NCBI GenBank assembly: GCA_938045315.1
Contig: CALINM010000177.1
Span: 1-10,948, forward strand
Origin: an uncultured bacterium
GTDB taxonomy: Bacteria > CALINM01
Direction: 5' to 3'
Length of the DNA stretch: 10,948 bases
Shown here: in pieces, positions 1 to 7,078 of the stretch
Numbering within the stretch: the stretch's first letter is position 1
Layout: the number at the start of each line of letters is the position of its first letter
The notes under the pieces: generated by a model
What the model saw: only the letters and a program-made list of their open reading frames with translations
Databases searched by the model: none
Told to the model about the DNA's origin: nothing
Translations under genes and position numbers: made by a program

Positions 1-1115
1 AGGAAAAAATTCAGCTAAAAAACCAGTTACTAAAACTCCTAAAGGGTATACTCCTAAATAAACACTGGTAAAAAAACTCGCAGTTCTTCCCCTAAACTCT
101 TCTTTAGTATTTAGATGAAGGAAAGAATTAGCAGAGGCATAAAATAAAACCATAAAAAAACCTAAAATAATGGTTATAAAACATAGAACATAAAAATTTG
201 ATGACATGATAAAAACAATTAAAGATAAGGAAAAGGCATAAGCAGTTCTTTTAAATCTTTTCAATATATGTGAATCTTCTTTTGCTTCAAGAGTCATAAA
301 TAAGGAACCTAAAATAGTCCCTAATCCCAGAAATCCCATTATTACTGAAACAGCTTGAGGATTATCAGAAATTGAGTTTTTGATATAATATGGCAAAAGA
401 CCTAAAAAAGGTAAAATCAAAAAACTATAGAAAAATACAATCTTAATGACCCAAAATATATCCTTTTCAGAAGCAATATAACTAAACCCCGATCTTATAA
501 CAGAAAAAAGTTTTTATCTCTTTTATTTTGCCCTTTTGTTAAGTTTACTGTTAATAATATTACAATTAGAAAGGGAAGATAAGTAATACCGTTTGCTATA
601 AAACATCCACCCAAACCAATAAAATATATCAACGCACCAAATAAAGATGGTCCTATAAACCTTGATAAATTGAATTGTAATGAATTTAGTGCAATAACTG
701 AAGATATTTTTTCTGGCTCAATAAAAGAGAGCAAGATGTTGTAATAAATTGGATAAGATATAGCGGATCCAATTCCCGATATAAAAGCAAGAAAAGCTAA
801 AAGTCCATAAGTCATACTACCGTTATAAACAGAAATACCAATAAAAAATGCTACAATTAAGCTCAATGATTGGGAAAGTAATAAAATTTTCTTATTATCT
901 AATGAATCCGCTAAATATCCACCTACTATTGAAAAAAACAAACTTGGTATGGAATTTAAGAAGCTCACAATACTAAAACTAAAAGAAGCGTTCTTTAAAG
1001 ATAAAGCAAGCCAGCTCATAGCAATATTCTGAATAAAGCTTCCTATGTTTGAGATAAAAACAAAAATATAAAAATAAAAAAGTTTTTTATCCCTTAAAAC
1101 TCCAAAACCTTTCAT
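1..1115 (-). pseudogene. MFS_3-type exporter, frameshifted and cut by window edge
   Basis: This encodes a multi-spanning inner-membrane protein of the major facilitator superfamily, resembling the MFS_3/EntS-like exporters. The first reading frame starts at ATG 1115 and gives 206 residues with about six hydrophobic segments. It carries the family-typical stretch ALNSLQFNLSRFIGPSLFG near residues 142-160 and stops at 495. Reading continues without a stop in another frame from about 510 to the left edge, beginning SVIRSGFSYIASEKDIFW. That part has several more membrane segments and a conserved-looking GFLGLGTILGSLF stretch. The two halves fit one transporter of about 400 residues, so one base appears to be missing near 504-515, where five A, one C and six T follow each other on the coding strand. 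The gene starts 6 bases after the mogA stop and is probably the last gene of that operon. The substrate is unknown. It may be a true pseudogene or a homopolymer sequencing error. Confidence 0.8.
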
Positions 1116-1121
1116 AAAAAA

Positions 1122-1607
1122 TTAGTCACCACACGGTCTGGTATCCCCTTTAAGCTTTTCTAAAGCATGTTTTAATACGGGAAGCACTAAAGATAAGTTC
1201 TCTTTAACAGCTTTTACACTGCCAGGTAGATTTATTATGAGTGTTTTTTTCCTTATGCCGCTAACACCCCTTGAAAGAATAGCATTCTTACTAATCTCCG
1301 CACTTTTAATTCGCATATATTCAGAAATACCCGGTACTTCCCTTTCTATAACAAGTTTAGTTGCTTCTGGGGTAATATCTCTCTCTGTAAGTCCTGTACC
1401 ACCGGTGGTTAGTATTAAATCAGCTACACCATTATCACAAATTTCTATTAATTTATCCCTTATCAACATCATATCATCTGGCAAAACTTCATAGTGAATA
1501 ATTTCTCCTAACTCATTCACCATTTTTTTAATCTCCTCTCCACTCAAATCCTCTCTTCCACCCTTTGAAGCAGTATCACTTAAAGTTATAACAGCAATTT
1601 TAAACAT
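1122..1607 (-). CDS. mogA: Molybdopterin adenylyltransferase, MogA/MoaB family
   Basis: A cytosolic enzyme of molybdenum (or tungsten) cofactor synthesis. MogA adenylylates molybdopterin before metal insertion, and MoaB proteins are close relatives. The 161 residues match the usual short single-domain length. Visible motifs are an N-terminal VITLSD strand (6-11), TTGGTG (67-72) forming the pterin/nucleotide loop, RDITPEA (76-82), SRGVSG (112-117) and NLPGS (126-130), all typical of the MoCF-binding fold. The start overlaps the end of the glycosylase gene by 8 bases, and a strong GGAGG site lies 6-7 bases upstream, inside the glycosylase reading frame. Translational coupling is therefore likely. 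The MFS gene follows 6 bases downstream. No other molybdenum gene is present here, so the choice between MogA and MoaB rests on overall resemblance only. Confidence 0.88.
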   Translation of the reverse strand: MFKIAVITLSDTASKGGREDLSGEEIKKMVNELGEIIHYEVLPDDMMLIRDKLIEICDNGVADLILTTGGTGLTERDITPEATKLVIEREVPGISEYMRIKSAEISKNAILSRGVSGIRKKTLIINLPGSVKAVKENLSLVLPVLKHALEKLKGDTRPCGD

Positions 1608-2361
1608 TTTCTTCCTCCTCTAATTCATTAAGTAAAAACTTAATTTTTTTGAAATCTTCCCATGCTTCTTTTTTTGCCAATGGATTTCTTAAAAGATAAG
1701 AAGGGTGATAAGTGGGAATCAAAATAATACCATTATAATCAAAAATGGTCCCCCTTATTTTTGTTATTGGTTCATTCCTTTTAAGTAAAGCTGTGGTTGC
1801 TACACTACCTAAGCAACAAATTATTTTTGGTGAAATAATCTCGATCTGCTTTAGTAAAAAGGGCAAGCATTTGGGAATTGATTCTGGACAAAGGGAAATT
1901 TTATTATCCGGCGGTCTTGATTTTAAAACATTTGCGATATACACATTTTCGTGCCTGCTCAAACCAATAGATTCAAGCATTTTATCTAATAGCCTACCAG
2001 CTTTACCAACAAAAGGCTCTCCTTTTAAGTCTTCTTCTTCACCCGGAGCTTCTCCAATAAACATGATCTTGCTACAAGGATTACCCACCCCAAAAACTAA
2101 GTTTGTCCTTGTCTTATATAGCTCACATCTGTGACAGTTACCTATTTCTTGTCTTAATTTTTCAAGTAGTTTTTCTTTATTCTCACAGGGATTTTTTTTG
2201 TTTTTTATATCTTTCCTTAAGAAACTTCTAAAGCTAAATCCCAGCTCACTTAAATAATTTGTAAAAAACTCAATATAATCATTATCTAATTTTGAAGAAA
2301 AATTGGTATAATATGATTTCATGATATTAATCTTCTCCCTCATTTTCTTGGTTATACCCAA
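1600..2361 (-). CDS. Family-4 (Fe-S) uracil-DNA glycosylase
   Basis: A DNA repair enzyme that removes uracil from DNA. Family 4 is the thermostable Fe-S type, related to SPO1 polymerase-like proteins. Motif 1 is GEAPGEEED (103-111), followed by GEPFVGKAG, and motif 2 is HPSYLLR (219-225). Cys76 and Cys79 (CHRC) and Cys165 fit three of the four cluster ligands. The fourth, normally the Cys of a KCRPP motif, is Ser148 here (KSRPP), with a spare Cys158 ten residues on. The N-terminal extension of about 70 residues before the core is poorly conserved. The longest frame begins at a TTG (2361). ATG codons at 2343 and 2322 are more likely starts, and the one at 2322 has AGGGAG about 12 bases upstream. 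The 3' end overlaps mogA by 8 bases. The 5' end overlaps the divergent gene at 2321. Confidence 0.87.
   Translation of the reverse strand: MGITKKMREKINIMKSYYTNFSSKLDNDYIEFFTNYLSELGFSFRSFLRKDIKNKKNPCENKEKLLEKLRQEIGNCHRCELYKTRTNLVFGVGNPCSKIMFIGEAPGEEEDLKGEPFVGKAGRLLDKMLESIGLSRHENVYIANVLKSRPPDNKISLCPESIPKCLPFLLKQIEIISPKIICCLGSVATTALLKRNEPITKIRGTIFDYNGIILIPTYHPSYLLRNPLAKKEAWEDFKKIKFLLNELEEEENV
2304..2312 (+). promoter_or_regulatory. Extended -10 promoter for the phospholipase-like gene
   Basis: TGGTATAAT is a perfect extended -10 element (TGnTATAAT). No good -35 is seen 17 bases upstream, which the extended element can compensate for. The last base of the -10 lies 8 bases before the ATG at 2321. 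Transcription would thus begin at or within a couple of bases of the start codon, giving a leaderless message. No Shine-Dalgarno sequence precedes this ATG. The element sits inside the glycosylase coding sequence. Confidence 0.45.
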
Positions 2362-3223
2362 ATATGTTTTTGCATTTGGTCCCGCCTTTCATCTCAAAAT
2401 TGGATATGAGATCCTTAATTATTTAACCCTATTTTCACCTTTAACTCAACAATTACTTGCTGAGTATCCCTTAGATTTCTTGTATGGAAACATCAGCCCA
2501 GATATTGTGATAGGTAAAAGATTTCTTCCCTACCACAAGCATTGTCATAACTGGAATATAGCAAAAGACTTGATTGACTTTGCAAGTTCTCCATCACAAA
2601 AAGCTTTTGCCTATGGGTACCTAACTCACTTAGCCTCTGATGTAATAGCCCATAATTATTTTGTTCCCGTGCAAACTATTTCCACCTTTAAATCAAGAAC
2701 TTTTACCCACCTATACTGGGAAACAAGATTAGATAACAAGGTTGAAAGAGATATTTGGTACTTTGCAGAGAAATTTAAAAGCTGTGACTTTTCTAAGAAT
2801 GAATATCTTATGGAAAGGGTGCTTTCCTATAATCTATTTCCCTTTGTGGTAAGCAAAAAAATATACAAAGGTTACGTATTATTTTCCAGTTTAGAACAGT
2901 GGAATAAAGCTCTAAATATGATAAAGAACTTTTCAAAATACAAGATAGAACCAGAATTTTTAGAAGACGTTAAAAAGCTCTCTTTAGATTTTTCCATTAA
3001 GGTTCTTCTGAGAAAAGATGACACCCACATCATTTCAAATGATCCTACAGGTAAAAAAAGTATTAGTATAGCTCAGATGATTAGAAAGAATCTTAAACAA
3101 AAGTTCAAGTTACACTATTTCAACAATAATGAAGAAAAAATATTTTACGAACACTTCAAAAATAAATTCAGAAAAGCCCTTTTTAATCCTAAAGATCTTA
3201 CTGCTATTATATCAGAAGAATAA
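2321..3223 (+). CDS. Exported zinc-dependent phospholipase C-like protein
   Basis: This is likely a periplasmic or surface protein with the zinc-dependent phospholipase C / S1-P1 nuclease fold. The first 18 residues are a hydrophobic signal-like segment ending VFA before FGPAFHLKIG. The cleaved protein then starts close to His24, as expected where zinc ligands sit near the mature N-terminus. Further candidate ligands in order are Asp61 (NISPD), the His72/74/76 cluster (YHKHCHNW), His103 and Asp107 (GYLTHLASD), His111 (AHNYF), and His130/Glu134 (HLYWE). Such proteins are commonly annotated as zinc-dependent phospholipase C in anaerobes, but the true substrate is unproven. The C-terminal third, after about residue 150, is lysine-rich and not recognised. 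The signal has no basic residue in its n-region, which is atypical. The gene stands alone, divergent from the glycosylase, and ends 8 bases before the convergent tRNA-Arg. Confidence 0.75.
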   Translation: MILIFSLIFLVIPKYVFAFGPAFHLKIGYEILNYLTLFSPLTQQLLAEYPLDFLYGNISPDIVIGKRFLPYHKHCHNWNIAKDLIDFASSPSQKAFAYGYLTHLASDVIAHNYFVPVQTISTFKSRTFTHLYWETRLDNKVERDIWYFAEKFKSCDFSKNEYLMERVLSYNLFPFVVSKKIYKGYVLFSSLEQWNKALNMIKNFSKYKIEPEFLEDVKKLSLDFSIKVLLRKDDTHIISNDPTGKKSISIAQMIRKNLKQKFKLHYFNNNEEKIFYEHFKNKFRKALFNPKDLTAIISEE

Positions 3224-3231
3224 AAATTTAA

Positions 3232-3305
3232 CGCGCCCGAAGGGATTCGAACCCCTGACCCACAGATTAGAAGTCTGTTGCTCTATCCTACTGAGCTACG
3301 GGCGC
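3232..3305 (-). tRNA. tRNA-Arg(UCU)
   Basis: The reverse strand folds as a cloverleaf. The acceptor stem is GCGCCCG/CGGGCGC, the D stem GCTC/GAGC, and the anticodon stem ACAGA/TCTGT with loop CTTCTAA giving anticodon TCT. The T arm is AGGGG-TTCGAAT-CCCTT (one G·T pair), and the discriminator is G. The 3' CCA is not encoded. It lies 62 bases downstream of cooS on the same strand. No convincing separate promoter was found; a TATAAA at 3325-3320 could serve as a -10 but lacks a matching -35. Co-transcription with the CO operon is possible. Confidence 0.95.
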
Positions 3306-3367
3306 ATTGATAATGGAGTTTTATATTTTATCAAAAAGTTTTATTTTTGCACATATTTTTTTATCAA

Positions 3368-5242
3368 TTAAATGGGTAATCCCAGTGCTACCCTTTTTTG
3401 TTTAATATGTTCAATAATTATCTCGCTTGCTTTAATAGGATCAGGCTCAACAGCAAATGAGGCTTTAAAAACATCATTTAAACCCTTTAATGCTAGTTCT
3501 GTAATATTCTTGCTCCCCAGAATGGGAGGCATAACACCCAGAACTGTAAAAATACCACTTGCCATAACATAAAACCCTATAGCAACAGCTTTTTCTGAAT
3601 ACCACTCAGGAGCTGCACCAGCTAATGGCAAATCACTTATATCAACATTAAGTGCTTTTGCCAGAGCACATGCAATTACAAGAATTCTAGAATTATCCAC
3701 ACATGAACCAACATGTAATGAGGGTGGTATACCTAGGGAATTACATATTTCTTTCAATCCTGGACCTGCCAACTCCTTTGCTTCTGGTATCTGTAATCCT
3801 GCTTTACCTGCTGCTACATTAGCGCATCCTGTAGTTAAAACTAAAATATCATTTTCTATCAATCTTTTTATTAATTCTACATGACCATAATCATGCTTAA
3901 TTTTAGGATTGTTACACCCCACAACTCCAACTGCACCTTTTATTTTACCAGCTTTAATAGCATCAATTAAAGGATCTAAACTACCACCGAGTGCATCCAG
4001 TATTGCTTCAACAGAAAAACCTGTCATAGTTTTTACAGGAAAAACAGGTATTTTAACTTTTTGTTTTTTTCGATTCGTAAAATTATCTATTGCTTCTTTA
4101 ATGATTGTATATGCCTTTTCCTTTGCAGTTTCTGGTGAAAATTCTACGTGCTTTACATTGGGGAATTTGGCCTTATCTGATGTGGAAAAAAGTTTTGTAT
4201 GATAACACTTAGCAACATCAACGAGTGATGGCATTATACACTGATAATCAACTATAATTGCTTCCACAACACCTGTTATCATTACAAGTTCAGTCATTAA
4301 GTGATTTCCAGCCATGGGGATTTGTTTTCTCATCATTAATTCGTTACCAGTGCAACATAATCCAGCCAAGTTTATTCCTTCTGCACCCTTTGTCCTTGCA
4401 TATGCAATCATTTCAGGATCTGTAACCGCCAGATAAACCATTTCTGATACAACGGGATTATGACCATGGACAAGTATGTTTACATGGTCTTCTTTTAAAA
4501 CCCCAAGATTAACTGTGCTCATCGCAGGTTTTGGAGTTCCAAAGATAATATCTGAAACTTCAGTTCCAATCATCGAACCACCATAACCATCGGAAAGACT
4601 GTTTCTAACTGATTGAAGCAACAAAGAAACATAATCATTATCTACTCCCATATGGGTTCTATGCATCGTTTCAGTTGTTTCTCTATCTATACCACGTGGA
4701 ATTACTTTTAATTTTTCCCATAATTCTATTCTCTTTGCAGGGGCACGATTGATTAAAGTAATTCTTTCCTTTTTCATGCCAAAATCTTCCATCATTGCAA
4801 GGGCAAGTTTTTTAGCTAATTCTTGAATCGAAATGTTATCTTCGTAGACATTATACTCTTTTGCCAAATTTGTTAATTTTTCAACATCCCTAATCTCATA
4901 CCCCTGTGCTTTCCCACAACCAACTTTATAAAGCACTTCCACAAGATCTCTCCCATGATCAGAGTGAGAGGCAGAGCCTGCAGCAACCATTCTTGCTAAG
5001 TTACGAGCAACCATTATATCCGCATCAGCACCACATACACCTTTTTGTGGACCCTCTCCAAAGGGATCAATCCTACATGGACCCATGGAACAAATTCTAC
5101 ATGAAAGTCCTAACTCACAATAACCACACTGGGGCTGCTGTTTTTCGTGTCTATCCCATACTGTTTCAACACCATCATTCTCTGCTTTTTTTAACATCTC
5201 CTGAGCATCATAACATATGCTAAAATCTTTGAAATCCTTCAT
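3368..5242 (-). CDS. cooS: Anaerobic Ni-Fe carbon monoxide dehydrogenase catalytic subunit
   Basis: A cytosolic homodimeric enzyme that oxidises CO with water to CO2, two protons and two electrons. The 624 residues match the usual CooS length of about 630. B-cluster cysteines are Cys48, 51, 56 and 70. C-cluster (Ni-4Fe-4S) ligands are His261 (VHGHNP), Cys296/297 (GLCCTGN), Cys335 (DYQC), Cys443 (VGCNN), Cys473 (TGCAN) and Cys514 (GSCVDNSR). The acid-base residues His93 and Lys551 (EKAVAIG) are also present, so the active site looks complete. The D-cluster region differs from the common enzyme: Cys39-x2-Cys42 with Ser at 47, in place of Cys39-x7-Cys47. That is the pattern associated with a [2Fe-2S] D-cluster, as in Desulfovibrio vulgaris. 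The ATG directly follows the cooF stop, with a strong AAGGAGGG site 5 bases upstream. No cooC follows. Confidence 0.97.
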   Translation of the reverse strand: MKDFKDFSICYDAQEMLKKAENDGVETVWDRHEKQQPQCGYCELGLSCRICSMGPCRIDPFGEGPQKGVCGADADIMVARNLARMVAAGSASHSDHGRDLVEVLYKVGCGKAQGYEIRDVEKLTNLAKEYNVYEDNISIQELAKKLALAMMEDFGMKKERITLINRAPAKRIELWEKLKVIPRGIDRETTETMHRTHMGVDNDYVSLLLQSVRNSLSDGYGGSMIGTEVSDIIFGTPKPAMSTVNLGVLKEDHVNILVHGHNPVVSEMVYLAVTDPEMIAYARTKGAEGINLAGLCCTGNELMMRKQIPMAGNHLMTELVMITGVVEAIIVDYQCIMPSLVDVAKCYHTKLFSTSDKAKFPNVKHVEFSPETAKEKAYTIIKEAIDNFTNRKKQKVKIPVFPVKTMTGFSVEAILDALGGSLDPLIDAIKAGKIKGAVGVVGCNNPKIKHDYGHVELIKRLIENDILVLTTGCANVAAGKAGLQIPEAKELAGPGLKEICNSLGIPPSLHVGSCVDNSRILVIACALAKALNVDISDLPLAGAAPEWYSEKAVAIGFYVMASGIFTVLGVMPPILGSKNITELALKGLNDVFKASFAVEPDPIKASEIIIEHIKQKRVALGLPI

Positions 5243-5842
5243 TTAGTCCCTCCTTAATTTAATATCCACTGTTTTTCTTTTGAATTCTTTAATCAATTCC
5301 ATGGGAGTTTTTACATTTTTCTTTTCTCGTATACCAAGATATACAATCTTTCCAAGTTCATATGTTTCTTTATCCATCTCATCATTTATATTACCATAAG
5401 AGAGTGCACCAACTTTACAGGCTGTCACACATGCGGGAAGTTTACCCTCACTCAACCTCAATATACATTGATCACATTTATGAGCAGAAACTTTATTTAT
5501 AGGATATCTGTGATATCTAATAACCCCAAAGGGACATGCCATAACGCACATGCCACAATTAATACATCTTTCAGGATTTATTAGCACAATTTCAGTTTTC
5601 TCTTCCCTGTATATTGCTTTTGTAATACACGCAATCTCACATGGAGCTGGATTACAATGCCTACATTTATTAGGGAATGATTCACCATTCTCAATTTCAA
5701 CAATATGGATCCTTGGCTTTGAAATTATATTTTCTGAAATAGCAGTATATCTATTCTTAGAGCGAGAATGGCTAACAGCGCATTCAAATCTACATTGCAT
5801 ACAACCCACACATCTTTCTGGCTTTATTATCACTGTTTTCAT
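5243..5842 (-). CDS. cooF: CooF-like four-cluster ferredoxin electron-transfer protein
   Basis: A small cytosolic Fe-S protein that would carry electrons from CooS to an acceptor. In this operon the acceptor is most likely the flavoprotein encoded just upstream. The 199 residues contain sixteen cysteines in four binding sets: Cys11/14/17/21, Cys60/63/68/72, Cys93/96/99/103, and Cys123/126/138/142. The last set has the x11 gap typical of DMSO-reductase-B/CooF-type polyferredoxins. The tail after residue 150 is basic and cysteine-free. The start ATG lies 2 bases after the flavoprotein stop, with AGGAGG 7 bases upstream inside that gene. The stop abuts the cooS ATG with no gap, so the ribosome site of cooS lies inside this gene and the two are likely coupled. 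The resemblance to other HycB/DmsB-like proteins is broad; the cooF name rests on linkage to cooS. Confidence 0.92.
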   Translation of the reverse strand: MKTVIIKPERCVGCMQCRFECAVSHSRSKNRYTAISENIISKPRIHIVEIENGESFPNKCRHCNPAPCEIACITKAIYREEKTEIVLINPERCINCGMCVMACPFGVIRYHRYPINKVSAHKCDQCILRLSEGKLPACVTACKVGALSYGNINDEMDKETYELGKIVYLGIREKKNVKTPMELIKEFKRKTVDIKLRRD

Positions 5843-5844
5843 GA

Positions 5845-7071
5845 TTATACCTCCTGAAACTTTCTGTAATACTCTAAAGGTGAAATGCTGCCTTTAACTA
5901 CCCTATCAACAAATGTATCTGTGACAGGTTTCTTATTTTTTATCAACTCTACAATAACACCTGCATAATCCGGATCATTTAAAAGGGCACACCCAACAAT
6001 TTGGCCATTTTTAATTGCTATCTTTCTAAGCTGTTTCTTAGACTTAACGTAATGAGTGAAAAATTTAGCTTCTCCATCTTTTAAATTCCCCGCAGAAATC
6101 AAATGAAAATAATCTGTCTTTATGCTATTCATGGCAATACTTCCAGGATATGAAATCTTAAAATTTAACATGTTTAAGGCAGCATAATAACCCTGCTCAA
6201 CTGCGTTGGGCCATATGGCGTTTATTACTCTTTTTTCCATCACCATATCGTAAGTTTCACAGCAATCACCGGCTGCATAAATATCTTTTATCGAAGTTTG
6301 CATAAATTCATCAACTAAAATACCAGTTTTGATATTTATTCCCGAATTATCTATCTCTTTTACCCTTGGTTTTACACCTTTACCTACAATTGCTACATCG
6401 CAATCCAAAACCTTTTCGTTACTTAGTAAAAGATATAAAATAGAATTCTTCTGTCTGACCTCTTTTACATCAGCACCTGTATATATCTGAATCCCCATAC
6501 CAGATAAAATATCTTTTACAATCAAACCCGTTTCTTCATCAATAGTTGTTGAAAGAGGATAATGAGATGCCATAACAAGGGTGGGAGTAATACCCCTTCT
6601 GATAAGACCATAAGCTGTTTTAATACCCACAAAACCACCACCTATCACAACAGCAGAATTCCTTAATTTCCTGTCTATTGCAACGGAATCTTCTAAATAT
6701 CTTAGATTAAATATCCTATCACTTTGTAACATATAAGGAGGTTTAATAGCTTCAGCACCTAAGGCAAGTAACAATTTATCGTACTCAAAGCAATTTCCTT
6801 TGTCAGTAAACACATTTTTTTTATTTGTATCAATTTTTATAATCCTCTCACCAAAAATCCATTTTACATTATCGGGAAAAAAATCGGGATTTGTAATCTC
6901 TATCTCTTTTTCTGTAACTTCTCTACCCAGATGATAAGTCAAAAGACATCGAGAATAGGGATAAATCTTTTCTTCTGATATTATGGTACATTCAATATCT
7001 TTTTTTTGCTTGATAAGGGTTGAGAGACAACTTAAACCTGCAGCACTTGCACCACAGATTACGATTTTCAT
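5845..7071 (-). CDS. FAD-dependent NAD(P) oxidoreductase of the CO operon (FNOR-like)
   Basis: A flavoprotein of the pyridine-nucleotide-disulfide oxidoreductase fold, related to NADH:rubredoxin reductases and the NirB N-terminus. Flavoproteins of this type beside cooF and cooS are thought to pass CO-derived electrons to NAD(P)+. Residues 5-16 carry the FAD dinucleotide loop, with GASAAG in place of GxGxxG. Residues 141-150 (VVIGGGFVGI) are the NAD(P)-binding loop, and IYAAGDC (264-270) is the second FAD motif. Cys42 falls near where NADH oxidases and CoA-disulfide reductases keep a redox cysteine. About 408 residues is a normal length. The first methionine sits directly before the FAD loop, so the start is well fixed. 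No Shine-Dalgarno site precedes it. It is the first gene of the operon, and the choice of NADH or NADPH cannot be read from the sequence. Confidence 0.88.
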   Translation of the reverse strand: MKIVICGASAAGLSCLSTLIKQKKDIECTIISEEKIYPYSRCLLTYHLGREVTEKEIEITNPDFFPDNVKWIFGERIIKIDTNKKNVFTDKGNCFEYDKLLLALGAEAIKPPYMLQSDRIFNLRYLEDSVAIDRKLRNSAVVIGGGFVGIKTAYGLIRRGITPTLVMASHYPLSTTIDEETGLIVKDILSGMGIQIYTGADVKEVRQKNSILYLLLSNEKVLDCDVAIVGKGVKPRVKEIDNSGINIKTGILVDEFMQTSIKDIYAAGDCCETYDMVMEKRVINAIWPNAVEQGYYAALNMLNFKISYPGSIAMNSIKTDYFHLISAGNLKDGEAKFFTHYVKSKKQLRKIAIKNGQIVGCALLNDPDYAGVIVELIKNKKPVTDTFVDRVVKGSISPLEYYRKFQEV

Positions 7072-7078
7072 TGATTTT

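Noticed and set aside
495-520. Programmed -1 frameshifting in the MFS gene
   Set aside because: The run C-TTT-TTT is not a strong slippery heptamer, six T is short for transcript slippage, and no stimulatory hairpin is evident; MFS_3 exporters are not known to need frameshifting.
1237-2134. Plus-strand frames opposite mogA and the glycosylase
   Set aside because: They are shadows; the minus-strand frames carry the conserved motifs, ribosome sites and operon spacing.
3306-3348. Own promoter for tRNA-Arg
   Set aside because: A TATAAA is present at a suitable place but no -35-like hexamer lies 16-18 bases upstream, so it is not listed as a feature.
3306-3367. Duplicate tRNA 3' end (attachment site) flanking the CO module
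   Set aside because: I compared the sequence between cooS and tRNA-Arg with the 3' ends of both tRNAs and saw no repeat of useful length.
3129-3371. 80-codon plus-strand frame across the end of the phospholipase-like gene and the tRNA
   Set aside because: Its RPKGFEPLTHRLEV-like part is simply the translated complement of tRNA-Arg, a well-known spurious product.
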